This document shows positions 34,144-44,888 of a DNA stretch of 64,000 bases, in pieces (the stretch's first letter is position 1; the number at the start of each line of letters is the position of its first letter). The stretch spans positions 1,612,001 to 1,676,000 of the forward strand of contig JAGYVD010000002.1 in assembly GCA_021209875.1 (NCBI GenBank), given 5' to 3'. The notes below the pieces were generated by a model. That model worked only from the letters and a program-made list of their open reading frames with translations, made no database searches and was not told where the DNA came from. A program made the translations under genes and the position numbers. The DNA comes from Rosellinia necatrix (taxonomy: Eukaryota; Ascomycota; Sordariomycetes; Xylariales; Xylariaceae).

Positions 34144-35194
34144 ATGGATACCAACGGATACTCACACGGGGAGACTCTCCTCGAGCCTATGTCACATCTC
34201 AACCGCGAACATCTTGCCGCCGTGGCGGATGCAGCCGTTGCAGACCACCATCATGAATACAGCACACCCGCTCCCTCAAGCCCCGGCCAGAAACGGAAGC
34301 GAAGTGGCCCCGATTCTTCGCCAGACTCAAGACGCTCGAAGCGCTCTGTTCCCACGGCGGCCATGTCTAGCACCCCAGATCCATCTACGGCATATGTCGA
34401 AAGCGCCATAGAAGCAGCTCAGGCAGCTGCACAGGCTACAACAAATGCTGATTTTGTCGCCCTACAGCAGGCCGCAGCCGACCGCCATGAGATATCTGAC
34501 CCGGCGAATGCGTCTAGCACCGCTGCAGCTGCTCTAGGCACAATGTATCCTACCCTGCATGTTCCGCAAACAACTGACGCAACGTTTGTCACCCCAACTA
34601 CCACAGAGCCTGATGGCCATCAAGAACCACCCTTTAGCCACCACGACATATTGCAGTCGCATAGCCTCGCCGACGGTTCAGTAAATGATATGCAGCAACA
34701 GTCGCAGCAGAATGGTGTTGGGCCGGTTTCATCATATGTCACCCGGCCTTCAATACAACCAAAACTTGCAGTAGGCTCCGAAGAATGGCATAAGCAACGA
34801 AAAGACAATCACAAAGAAGGTGAGTCTATCCCCGCCAAGTATGTTCTCCTTCTATAGCTGTGCTAATTAATATGTAGTCGAACGCCGTCGCAGGGAGACA
34901 ATTAATGAGGGCATTAATGAATTAGCCAAGATTGTGCCTGGCTGCGAGAAGAACAAAGGGTCTATTCTTCAACGAGCGGTTGCCTATATCCTCCAACTTA
35001 AGCAGAACGAGTTACAGAATATCGAGAAGTGGACGCTTGAGAAGTTGCTCACCGAGCAGGCCATTCAGGAGCTCAGCAGTTCAAATGACAAGCTTAAGTC
35101 CGAATGCGAGCGAGCGTACCGGGAATTGACAATGTGGAAGAATTTGGCCCAGAATGCAGGGCTTGAGCTTCCTCAATCTAAGAACGACTCCTAA
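34144..35194 (+). CDS. CBF1: bHLH transcription factor, Cbf1-like
   Basis: Exons 34144-34819 and 34878-35194 give 330 residues; the phase-1 intron splits the basic region. The bHLH (about 216-275) reads KQRKDNHKE, then VERRRRETINEGINELAKIVP, a short loop, and KGSILQRAVAYILQLK. His223, Glu227 and Arg231 have the spacing of factors that read CACGTG. A leucine-containing coiled coil (about 276-318) follows, typical of Cbf1. The first 215 residues are disordered and Ala/Ser/Gln-rich with a likely nuclear signal (PGQKRKRSG). In yeast Cbf1 binds centromeres and sulfur-assimilation promoters; in filamentous fungi centromeric use is doubtful, so a promoter role is the safer inference. Two CACGTG boxes lie in its own upstream region. 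Confidence 0.9.
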
Positions 35195-37529
35195 GACCAT
35201 CATGGTTATCAACGGGCAAAATGCCCAGGCTGACACGGCTCTGGAGATCTTCCGTCTCATGAGCTATATTGGTATCCATTTTGCCGAGGCTTAGGAGTCA
35301 TACGAGGACATTTACCCGATCCCGCAAGAGAATCCCCACACTCAGCCAGTTTGTACAACTGGCGCATGGGCATGGGTGGCCACAGTAACAGCTCTCGGTG
35401 GTTTATCGCTGGGTGCATACGTCGGCGGAGATCAAGGACTCATACTCTGGCGTTGGTATAGTCGAAATCCACAGACAGCATTGCCCGACCAGCAGAGGCG
35501 TTCTTCATATTGTTTATTTATTCTTGTGCACAGATTTTAGCGAAGAATCGGGATGTCTGGCAGGCCTAGGTAGGATTAGGTGGAAATCCAGGAGGTTCTG
35601 GCGTTGATGGCAGGCGTCCGGGCGGTGTTTCACCTTAAGCTGCCCGCTTGCCGTATTGTAGATTTGGCACCACATAATAGTCCACATTGCTGTGACCCGT
35701 CTATTCAGATCCGCATCCCTATATGAAGGGCTGGCTTTGTAGACAGTGGATTTGCACCACTACTAAATACTGAGGAGTCGCGCGATTGGAGTCGCACGAT
35801 TAGAGCCGCACGATAGGAGTTGGTAAGTGGTTATTGCGGTGGACCACCAAAGGCTTAGGTAGGATGTCTCCTCCGGCCTAGAAAGGGAAGATGATCAGCT
35901 TGATCAACAGCGATGTTGCACCGCTTTCCCATGCGACCACGAGAAGTTAATAATAATGATATTTACCCTACCCCTTCTCTCTCTCTCTGTCTCTGTGCCT
36001 TACTCACACAGCATCTTGTTAGTCAAAACGTTTGCATCAGGTGATGTCTCGACCCGGGCAAAAGCTGGCTAAAACCAAACAATGAGATTGGTTCATCCTA
36101 CCTGCCTTACTTGCAAGGGTGCCTACAACAACAGCCTCATGTTTCGTATCTCCGATTGATGCTCGGCTGCCACAGAGGCGAGTAGGTACCTAGGTATGCC
36201 TCGGGCGCGATTAATCCATCCACCATCGCCCCTCTTACCAACCTGCAGTTCTACAGGTACGACTGTGCTTATACCAGACCCCCACTGAAATCATGGTAAA
36301 AGGCCACACCCGGCTCGCCACATATGTACTTGTACTAGGTTATAGGTATGTTCTGTGTGGTTTGCTTGGGCGTTCATGGGTACCTAGGTAGGCACGCCAG
36401 TAGGTGATTCAATGTGCCTAGCGGTGCAATGGGCAGGTACCTAGGGAAGTAGGTACTTACTTGTAGAAGGTTATGCACCATTGGCGCTTGAGGCAGGCAA
36501 TGCCCTAGGGGGAACGCCGTAGCGAGGTAGGTACCTTATACAACCTAAATTAGGAGCCTGTGTACGGCCCTGTGCAGGAGCAGGTGTCCCGCGCGTTCCT
36601 ATTTGCTCACTCATCGTTTATTCTGGCAAGTCAGCCCCATCGCCCCGTTGTTTCCTTCCTATTGCCCTCTTGTTCTGCTCCGCTTTCCATTCTCACTCAT
36701 TGCCGATTCTCTCAAAACTTTCCATACTAACTCTTCTCCTCTCCCTCACAACCACAATCTTATCACTCCCCCCAAACCACAAAAAAAAAATCACCAAACC
36801 CACCACTCCTCACACTGCATCTCAGCCATTCCTGCACCTGTTCTATTTCCCCGCACTCCAGGTTTACGCGGCCTTTGCTCGTTGTTCAGCATCAAAGCGT
36901 ACTTGAGACGACCATTACAGGCCATCTGTCAAACGCCGGGTCCTGTCTGTCCTAGAGATTCCCACCACCACCACCACCTACCTCGTCCTCTTAGCTCGTC
37001 TCTGCCCGTTCATCCCGACAGGCAACCCGGTAGACTTCGCTCTCGTGGTGACGATCCGCCTCTAGGTCATTAAACGACTTAACCGTCCTGTTGGATTCGC
37101 ATACCCCCACATAGAAGGGTTCACGATACACTTGTTGTTTATGTATCAGCACGACAAGACCGCTGTGTCTAGACACCTTGCCCCTCTCACGCGGCAATCG
37201 CTTCGTATACCACGGAAGCCTTGTAATCCGGGTATCAGTTCTGCTGGCTGAGCCGATACGCGATATCATCGCCCGAGTTAATGCCTTCCAACGCTCGCAA
37301 CTGTTTCCTAGTCACCCCTATGTCCACCATTTGGAAATCATCGCATAACTAACCCCCCGAACGCACTTCACCCTCTTTCGCCTATCTCGCCCATCTTCGC
37401 GAATGACTTTATAGTCTTTTTCTCGCGCGTACAGACTCAAGAGACTCGCTCTCTCCGACCAAGACCACGAATACTCCCCAGCATTGCCAACCCCTCTCCG
37501 TTAGCCATCTACGTAACAATACCGTCAAA
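35195..37529. promoter_or_regulatory. Intergenic region upstream of eIF5
   Basis: No gene seen. A 14-base tandem repeat lies at 35,775-35,816, TAGGTA/CCTAGG motifs at 36,185-36,540, and from about 36,640 to 37,520 a C/T-rich leader with an A-run (36,780-36,790). The leader is long enough to contain a 5' untranslated intron, but I cannot fix one. Confidence 0.45.
35775..35816 (+). repeat. 14-base tandem repeat, three units
   Basis: Three consecutive copies of a unit like GAGTCGCACGATTR, with one to three differences between copies. Confidence 0.8.
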
Positions 37530-38883
37530 ATGGCGCTTATCAACGTCCGTCGTGATGTCACCGATGCCTTCTATCGCTACAAGATGGAAAGAATCCAAAC
37601 CAAGATTGAAGGCAAAGGTAACGGCATCAAGACGGTTGTTGTCAACCTGAGCAGCGTTGCTGCCTCTCTTGCCCGCCCTGGATCTTACGTCATCAAGTAC
37701 TTCGGGTTTGAGCTTGGTGCACAGACCAACATCGACCCGGCCGACGATCGCTGGATTATCAACGGCAGCCACGACGCACCCAAGCTACAGGACTACCTTG
37801 ACGGATTCATCAATAAGTTCGTTCTTTGCAAGAAATGCAAGAATCCCGAGACCGACGTCGTCATCAAAGATGGCCACATTGTGCTCGATTGCAAAGCCTG
37901 TGGTCAACGCACCGACGTAGACCTCCGTCACAAACTTAGTGGCTTTATCCTGAAGAACCAGCCCAAAAAGGGCGGCAAGAAAGACAAGGCCGAGCGCAAA
38001 GCTGCCCGCAAGGCCAAGCAGCAAGCTCAGCAGAATGGCAATGGAAACGGAAACGGGAGCGGTGGAGAGAACTCTGAGAACGCCTCCAACGAGAATGACG
38101 ACAATGAGGAGAACGGCGCCGGTAGTGATGACGAGTTCACTCGTAAGATCACGGCTGATGCTCAGGGTATCGATGCGCCCGTCGTAGTCAACGAAGACGA
38201 ATGGGCCGTCGACATGTCCGAGAAGGCCGTCAAAGCTCGTCAAAACCAGCTTCCTGACCAGTTCCGTCAGAAGCTCGCTCTCGGCGGTGGCGGCGATGAA
38301 GAGGATGAAGATGGTGAAGGCGGTGGTAACACCGTATACGATGCACTGGGTGACTGGATTCAGGAGGAGGCCACGAAGAGTGGTAGCATTAACAAAGTCG
38401 ATGATGTTCAAGTTTATGTCAAAGCCAAAGAGTTCGGCATCGAAGGCAAGCACAAGACTGTGCTGGTCCTTGTGCAGACACTATTCGATGAGAACATTAT
38501 TACGCAAATTCCGAAGCGTGCTGGGATGCTCAAGCAGGTAAGTCGTATATCATATCTATACCTTGGAGAAACTGTATTGACCCCTCCATCAGCTGGTGAC
38601 ATCTGAACGCCACGAGAAAGCCCTTCTTGGCGGTGTTGAGCGCCTCTTGGCCAATCTTAGCAAGGATCACCCAGAGCTCATGACCAGCGACAAGATCGTC
38701 AAGATTCTTCACCAGCTATACGACAAGGATCTTGTCACAGAGGAAATTGTGACCAAGTGGGGTACTAAGGCGAGCAAGAAATACGTCGATCTCCCAACTT
38801 CCAAGAAGATCCGTCGCGCCGCCGAACCATTCCTCAAGTGGCTCCAGGAGGCCGAGGAAGACGATTCTTCTGGTGAGGAGTAA
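37530..38883 (+). CDS. TIF5: Eukaryotic translation initiation factor 5
   Basis: Exons 37530-38537 and 38593-38883, phase-0 intron, 432 residues. The N-terminal eIF2beta/eIF5 domain starts [20 protein letters not shown] and includes Arg residues of the GAP tail and a zinc ribbon with Cys100, Cys103, Cys121 and Cys124. A Lys/Ala-rich stretch (about 145-172) and an acidic Asn/Glu linker follow. The C-terminal W2 HEAT domain ends in the aromatic/acidic boxes [16 protein letters not shown]. eIF5 is the GTPase-activating protein for eIF2 in the scanning 48S complex and recruits eIF2, eIF3 and eIF1 through its C-terminus. Convergent with the glycine-tryptophan protein. Confidence 0.96.
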
Positions 38884-39938
38884 GGAGGAATGGTGTAGAT
38901 GACTAAACTGCTCAGTCGAGAGCCGGAGGGTGTTCTGTCCTTTTTTATTTCAGAGATTTTCCCATTATGCCTTGCTTTGCCAATGGCTGAACCCGCTGCA
39001 GATCTCTGCAGAGATTTATAGCAGTGGATTGACATGCCAACAACCCCCCTCCCCAAACAGGCTTTGTATTGATTTTTTCTCCGGAATGTTCGCTTGGCTT
39101 CCAGTTTGTACTACATGATAGTGACCAAGGTCTCATTCTTGTCGAACTAAGTAGAACGTAGTCCCACAACAGGAAAATACAACATGCCCCTCTACCCTAG
39201 ATATCTAAATTGACTTGTTGAAGGATAAGTGAAAACGAAGGTGACGCAATATGACCAAATTCTAATAGGGGAGGTAGGAAGATCTCAATGGCTTTCCATA
39301 ATAACCTACCTCGTGAGGTTGGTTAGAAGAAACCAATGCATCTATCGCATCTAGGTATGCAGTATTCTACAGTTCTCAGCCATTTACGTAACCTAGACAC
39401 ACTATATCATGAATATAACAAGAAGGGGTGGTGAAAGATATTTCTCCGTCTTTCAGCCCAATTGCGAGATTCTCCGATCATCGGTATAACTACGGTGTAT
39501 AACTACCTGGCCGATCAACTACGTCTTGGGCTTTAACATTGCTGTCTTCTCGTTATCGTTCATCAACACCGTTAGGTCATTATATCCAGCCTATCAACTG
39601 GATTCCGACGACGGGAACGGCCAAGACCCGCCACTAGTGTACTACTAGATAGGTAGGAACCAAATTGTATAAGTCTACCTTGGCCGCATGCTCAGCTGTC
39701 ATACGGGGGCATATGAATCGAGGTAAAAAACCCAAAAAAAAACAAGAACAGCAACTCCGTATCGCGGGAGTAGGTGTATTAATAAATATATAAGGTCCTT
39801 CGCTACAAGGCAGCCAGCCAGCTAGCTAGCCAACCAGTTGGTATGAACACGGAGAAAGCTCCGAGGAGCAACCGCAACCACACACACACCTATTGGGGGG
39901 GGACACGGAGAAGACACGCGAAAAGGTTACCACAACTG
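38884..39938. other. Convergent intergenic region, eIF5 / GW protein
   Basis: 3' untranslated regions of two convergent genes. No gene or notable repeat seen; it is AT-richer than its neighbours. Confidence 0.5.
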
Positions 39939-42900
39939 TCACCACCACGACTCGTTACCACCCCTCCCGTCACCGGCACCCTTCGCGATGTCGGTGCGGC
40001 CCTCCTTGGTATCCCAGTAGCCCCCGGAGCTCTGGGCCAGCGTGGCGTCGCCCCAGCCCGGTGCGGGGTCGACGGCCTTCCCCTTGCCCTTGTCCTCCCT
40101 CCCTCGCCTCGTGGGGGACTCTGGCGGCCCGTCTTCGCCCCCGTCCCCGTCGCGGCCGCTCCGGCGCCCCCGTACCACTCCTTTGCTGCTGACGGGGCTG
40201 GCCCAGGTCCCGGGGATCGCGGTCGCGTTTTTGGGCACCGGGGACGAGGGAGAGACGACTGGCGGCCAGCCATTGTCCTTGCTGTTGTTGCTGCTGGCCG
40301 GCGTGCCGCCCCATCCGCCCTTGCCGGCGGTGTTGGGGCTACTCGGCCCGGCGTTGCTGTAGTTGTCATCCCACCCCCTGCTGCTCTTGTTGTCGTCCCA
40401 TCCCCTGCTGCTCTTGTTGTTATCCCACCCACTGTTGCTTCCGTCATTGGCCCATCCAGCGTTGTTGTTGCCGTTATCCCAACTGTTGTTCCTGCCGCCA
40501 TCATCCCAGTTGTCGCCCCAGTCATTATTGTTGTTGGCTGTCGCGTTATCCCAAGTCGAGTCGCCGCCCACGTTTTTGCCTCCGGTATCCCATCCGCCTC
40601 CCGTTCCATTATTAATATCGTTGGTCTTGTTCCATCCATCTCCGCCTCCAGCCCCTGTATCCCATCCAGCATCACCATTGTCATTCGCGGGCATGCTTTT
40701 ATTACCATTCCAGCTATTGCTGGGCTGTGGGCTAGGCTCCTTGCTGCTACCACTACGATTGCTCCAGCGCTCTTCTCTGGCGCGTAAATCTGCAGCATCT
40801 CTGGCTGCTGCTTCTTGTAGTGCTTTCCCTATGCCGGCAAGCTGTTCGTTGAGGGCAACGCCAAAGTTATCCGCATCCTTCTTCTTCTTCTTCTTGTCCG
40901 TCGGCGTTGCTGGGCTCTTCTTGGAGCCAGGGGCGCTCTGAGCGTCCCATGGGGTTCCCGAAGAGCTCACGGGCCTCCACTGATCCTGCCGTTTGGCGGG
41001 TGATCCGTCAGGCCGTGTGACTTCAACAGATGGAATCGGAATGACGTTCGAGTCCCAGCCTGCGTCTCGGTCTTTGGATGCCCGGGATCTAGGTGGTGAC
41101 ATGTCGTAACGTTCGCTGTAATAATTTCGGCTGTTTTTGTCTTTTTCCGACATGAAGTCTGGGGGCGGGGGCGTATTTCCCGGGTTTGTAGCCGGCCCTA
41201 CCGAGCCCCAGCCTCGGAACCACGGGTTTTTCTCATCGGCAGTACCTCCTTGGGGAGGGATGTACGAAGAGGGAGGAGGCATATGCGGCGAGGGAGAAGG
41301 CACATGCGGTGAGGGAGGAGGCACGCGTGGAGAGAGAGAATGCGTGTGTGGAGGGGTGGGCGGAAAATATGGAGGGGCAGGCTGCCCGGCAACAGGAGGG
41401 AACCCGTTATACCATGGGTTCTGTGCGGGATGTGGTAAACCGACTGGCAAATTCTGGTAGTTGTAGACGCGCTTCGGGTAGAGCATTCCGTATGGATTTC
41501 CATAGGCCGGGCCGTGGTAGACACGCGTGGTACCACTGTCGTTGTCGTAGAAAGCGTTAGGCCGCGGATCTTCGGGGGCTTCCACTGCGTGCTCGACTTG
41601 CATCACTGAGGCTCGAGGAGGAAGCAGCAAGTTGGGTTGACGTAAATTCGGGGGCGGGTAGGCTGGTGGTGGAAAGCTGGCCTTTCTCTTAGGTTTCTTG
41701 TATTTGGATTTCTTGGAAACCTGGATCTCGACTTCGGACTCGGACTCGGACTCGGTTTCTGACTCGGTCTCTGACTCTGTCTCTGATATGGTTTCTGATT
41801 CTGACTCCGAGGCGACTCTTTTCACGGGCTTCTTCTTCTGTTTACTCTTATTTCTATCCGCTTTCTTGCCTCCCGCCTTTTGCTGTTTTTCTTCTTTGCC
41901 GCCACTGCCCTTGCTTTTATTCTTGCCCTTTTTGGGGGGCGGGGCATCTTCCTCGGTCTTCTCAGACTCCGAGGAGACATCTTGGACACTGGATTCACCC
42001 GAATCGGTCTCGTCTTTAGCGGGCTCAGCCTTCTTCTTTCTGTTTTTGGTATTGCCCTTCTGTGAGGATTTGGTATCCTCGGGCTCATCTTCTTCTATCT
42101 TCTTCGTCTTTGCTGATTTGGTTTTCTTATCCTTTGCCTTTTTTTCTGTAGGGACAGGGCTGGGAGCAGCTTCGCTCTCGCTTTCGCCAGCGGACGAATC
42201 AGGAGCAGTATCACTGCTTGCCATATTTTCTGGCCCTTTACGCGACCTTGCCCGAACAACGCTTACCTCACTATCACTTTCGTCACCAGACGATAGGGCC
42301 ATAGCCATAGAGAAAGTGCCTTCTTTGCCTTTCTTTGCTTCAACCTTGGCCTCAACGACGCTGGCTTCACTCTCACTGTCATCCCCAGAGGAGACAGTGG
42401 CGACAGCGACACTTTTCTTGTCCTTTTGCCCTTCAATTTTGACTTCGACCGAACTAGTATCAGCCTCGCTCTCCTCGGGTGTCGTATCAACAAAAGAAAC
42501 CTTCTTCGCTTTCTTTGCTCTCTTTGCTTTGCGTTTTGCGCGTACAGTGGCAGAAACGTCCTCTTCGCTTTCCTTTTTAGACGAGTCAGCAGAAGAAGAA
42601 GAAGAAGAAGCGGGAGCAACAGGGGCGTTCTGATCTTTCTTCGTTTCTTTTGCTTCCGTCTGCTTCACATGGTCTAGTTCCTTTCGCTTCTTCATATGCT
42701 TCGTACATGAACACGTCGCGCCGAGCTCTTCCTCCGAGGTCTCCCCACCGTCAGTGATCTCCTCACCCACATCGGTACTAACCTCTGTCTCCGTGTCAGA
42801 CTCCGTGCCAGCGACTGGCTCGGAAGGCTGCTTCAAGGATGACTTAACGGGTTGAGCGGCCGGTGGCGGGGTTGGTTCCTTGCTTGGTGCCTCACGTTGC

Positions 42901-43052
42901 CCTCTTGGCACGGCGATTTTGTACATGTCGGTCCCCGATTCATCGTCCGTGATCACCTCGAAGGAAACGACATGGCGTAGTCCTTTGTTTTTCTTCTTCT
43001 GAGGACGGAAATTCTGGCCTATCATCCATTCACATATGGAATGGGGCGGCAT
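39939..43052 (-). CDS. Glycine-tryptophan (GW/WG)-repeat protein of unknown function, 1037 aa
   Basis: A single long exon; ATG at 43052. I do not recognise the family. The first 60 residues look conserved (CEWMIGQNFRPQKKKNKGLRH, then VSFEVITDDESG). Residues about 60-450 are highly charged, with alternating Lys blocks and acidic Ser/Glu blocks, and end in a SET/SES repeat (about 418-446). Residues about 450-650 are proline- and tyrosine-rich. From about 615 on, thirteen tryptophans adjoin glycine, most within 787-985 in Asn/Asp/Gly/Ser spacers (AGWD, DGWN, SGWD, two RGWDDN units, GGWGG). Such spacing is known from Argonaute-binding hooks of GW182, Tas3 and plant Pol V; the resemblance is compositional. 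No RNA-binding or catalytic domain is visible. A nuclear location is possible from the many basic patches. Confidence 0.82.
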   Translation of the reverse strand: MPPHSICEWMIGQNFRPQKKKNKGLRHVVSFEVITDDESGTDMYKIAVPRGQREAPSKEPTPPPAAQPVKSSLKQPSEPVAGTESDTETEVSTDVGEEITDGGETSEEELGATCSCTKHMKKRKELDHVKQTEAKETKKDQNAPVAPASSSSSSADSSKKESEEDVSATVRAKRKAKRAKKAKKVSFVDTTPEESEADTSSVEVKIEGQKDKKSVAVATVSSGDDSESEASVVEAKVEAKKGKEGTFSMAMALSSGDESDSEVSVVRARSRKGPENMASSDTAPDSSAGESESEAAPSPVPTEKKAKDKKTKSAKTKKIEEDEPEDTKSSQKGNTKNRKKKAEPAKDETDSGESSVQDVSSESEKTEEDAPPPKKGKNKSKGSGGKEEKQQKAGGKKADRNKSKQKKKPVKRVASESESETISETESETESETESESESEVEIQVSKKSKYKKPKRKASFPPPAYPPPNLRQPNLLLPPRASVMQVEHAVEAPEDPRPNAFYDNDSGTTRVYHGPAYGNPYGMLYPKRVYNYQNLPVGLPHPAQNPWYNGFPPVAGQPAPPYFPPTPPHTHSLSPRVPPPSPHVPSPSPHMPPPSSYIPPQGGTADEKNPWFRGWGSVGPATNPGNTPPPPDFMSEKDKNSRNYYSERYDMSPPRSRASKDRDAGWDSNVIPIPSVEVTRPDGSPAKRQDQWRPVSSSGTPWDAQSAPGSKKSPATPTDKKKKKKDADNFGVALNEQLAGIGKALQEAAARDAADLRAREERWSNRSGSSKEPSPQPSNSWNGNKSMPANDNGDAGWDTGAGGGDGWNKTNDINNGTGGGWDTGGKNVGGDSTWDNATANNNNDWGDNWDDGGRNNSWDNGNNNAGWANDGSNSGWDNNKSSRGWDDNKSSRGWDDNYSNAGPSSPNTAGKGGWGGTPASSNNSKDNGWPPVVSPSSPVPKNATAIPGTWASPVSSKGVVRGRRSGRDGDGGEDGPPESPTRRGREDKGKGKAVDPAPGWGDATLAQSSGGYWDTKEGRTDIAKGAGDGRGGNESWW

Positions 43053-44072
43053 TTTGCTGGTAGTGAGACAGTTGGGTTATTCCGCGGCCCGTGATGCCCT
43101 CGGGAGATATAAGCAGTACTCTCGGGGGATATAACTAAAGTATAACGTGAGTGGAGGGTTACTGAAGCATTGGAGGCATTTGCAACCAGTCTTCATAACC
43201 AGTCTTCGTAACCAGTCTTCGTAACCAGAAGTGGTTTGGAAGGAACAGGGAAAAGTGACGGAGAACAAGTTAGGTGAGAAATCTGAAAGAAAAAAAAGGA
43301 AAAAAAAAGGAGGGAGTTGGTTGAAATGTCAGCTGCAGCCTGTGGGCCGTGTTCCACTGCTGGGCCACAACTCGACCGTTTGACCTAAGTGGTGGCCTTG
43401 AGGGCATTCACTGGTCTGAGCCGTGCTAGTCTAGGTACTTACAGGGAGGCAGACAGCGAATGAGATGGTACCATTCTCAACATGCCTACCTAAATCGGGT
43501 GTCGGATATCAGGTTTGCTAATGAGATAACGATAGCTAAGCCATTGTGGTCTGGACAAACTTTAGGTATCAGGAACCTGAACAGGGGGGGAGAGTAATTA
43601 GGTATTCGGAGGAGGAGGATTATGGTGGTGGGTTAATGGTACCATACCTAAGTAGATCAAGTGAAGACCTCGGGAAGCAGTCTCGAATAATCCCTAGCTA
43701 GGTACCTCTGGGTAAGTAGGTAAGTATGTAGGTAGGTTAGGTGGGATTGATTTAATGGGGGTACCTACGGGTAGGCATATATGGATAGAGAAAGCAGGTA
43801 CCATTGAAGATAAATGATCATGCCGCCAGGCTGTTGTTGGTTTGATTCAGTTCTTATCGTGTTTGCCCCCAAGGCAGGCGCGTACCTAGGGTAGGTACCT
43901 ACTCAATGTAGACCGCGGCCACCCTACGTGACGAAATTAAAGCCTACCTACCTAGATGATACGTGCCTACCTAGGTATAGGTACCCGGTAGGCTACCTAC
44001 CTACCTACCTACCTACCTGGAATATGCAGGCGTTTATGGTAGCTTAGGTAGTTAGTACTTAGGTAGGTTACC
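43053..44072. promoter_or_regulatory. Intergenic region upstream of the GW protein
   Basis: Contains a 13-base tandem repeat (43,186-43,224) in the likely leader of the GW gene and a dense cluster of TAGGTA/CCTAGG motifs from 43,430 to 44,060, including several TACC runs at 43,990-44,020. No gene seen. Confidence 0.5.
43186..43224 (+). repeat. 13-base tandem repeat, three units
   Basis: Three copies of CCAGTCTTCRTAA, the first differing at one base, followed by CCAG of a fourth. Confidence 0.85.
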
Positions 44073-44888
44073 TTACAGTCTCGCCTTTTCCTTCAGCTCC
44101 ATGTCCTGCCATTTACGGTTGATCCTGATGTTTTGCCAATATACCCAGGCCCCTGCTACAACACCCACGGGGGGGAACAAAAGACACAGCCGATTCCACC
44201 ACGGCGGACTACTCTTTCTGATTTCTTGCAGACAGGCATCGATATTCGCTTTTAGCTCGTCCCGAGATCCGTCGTTCCAAACCACCACCCCCTTTCCCTC
44301 CCCCCTCGCTTCGCATCTTTTCGCCTTTAGTCTGACGTCTGTCTGGCTGAGCACGCGGTTCCGGGCGTCCTCGGCGCTGAGGTGGGGATCACGTTCCATC
44401 AATCTGCTCATCTGTACCTCAGGGTCTCTGACTGCGACCACCATGACCACCCCTGATAACTTGTCCCAGCCACTCTCGAACAGCAGGGGGACGTCGAGCA
44501 CGACGGCCCAGTGTCCCTTTAGATAACACCGTAGAAGGGCCTTATACGTTTCTTTCCGTACTGCGGGGTGTACAATTCCATTGAGCACGGCCCGATCCCT
44601 CTTCCGCTCTTCGCTGTCCCCAAACACACGCCTGCCAAGTGCCGGCCTGTCCAGTGGCCTGCCTTTCCCATCCGCTCCATTCTCTGGCATGGACTCGGAG
44701 ACGGGGACTAGTATCTCGGCCCCGAAGTACTTGACAATAGCATTATAGCCATTGGTACCTGGCTCTACTACTTTCCGTGCGTTGATGTCGGCATCGATGA
44801 TGGGTAAGGAGTAAGGTGGCGATGAAAGGATGGATGATACCGTGGACTTGCCGGTCGCAATAGACCCGGTCAAGCCGATGAAGAGCAT
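44073..44888 (-). CDS. CAB5: Dephospho-CoA kinase
   Basis: Single exon, 271 residues. The P-loop GLTGSIATGKSTVSS (about 5-19) opens the protein directly after MLFI; IIDADINARKVVEPG, GRRVFGD and VVLDVPLLFESGW are the other CoaE signatures. It phosphorylates the 3'-hydroxyl of dephospho-CoA, the last step of CoA synthesis. After the kinase domain comes a tail with a hydrophobic segment (LCLLFPPVGVVAGAWVYW, about 235-252) and a basic/acidic end, suggesting a membrane anchor, probably mitochondrial or ER; yeast Cab5 is membrane-associated. Divergent from ADE5,7, with 0.9 kb between the start codons. Confidence 0.94.
   Translation of the reverse strand: MLFIGLTGSIATGKSTVSSILSSPPYSLPIIDADINARKVVEPGTNGYNAIVKYFGAEILVPVSESMPENGADGKGRPLDRPALGRRVFGDSEERKRDRAVLNGIVHPAVRKETYKALLRCYLKGHWAVVLDVPLLFESGWDKLSGVVMVVAVRDPEVQMSRLMERDPHLSAEDARNRVLSQTDVRLKAKRCEARGEGKGVVVWNDGSRDELKANIDACLQEIRKSSPPWWNRLCLLFPPVGVVAGAWVYWQNIRINRKWQDMELKEKARL

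Noticed and set aside
41698..42633. 311-codon plus-strand frame, Ser/Phe/Leu-rich, opposite the GW protein
   Set aside because: It mirrors the Glu/Lys/Ser-rich repeats of the real gene and has no start context or family features.
43186..43224. Possible mobile-element terminal repeat
   Set aside because: It is only a 13-base tandem triplication with no partner in inverted orientation.
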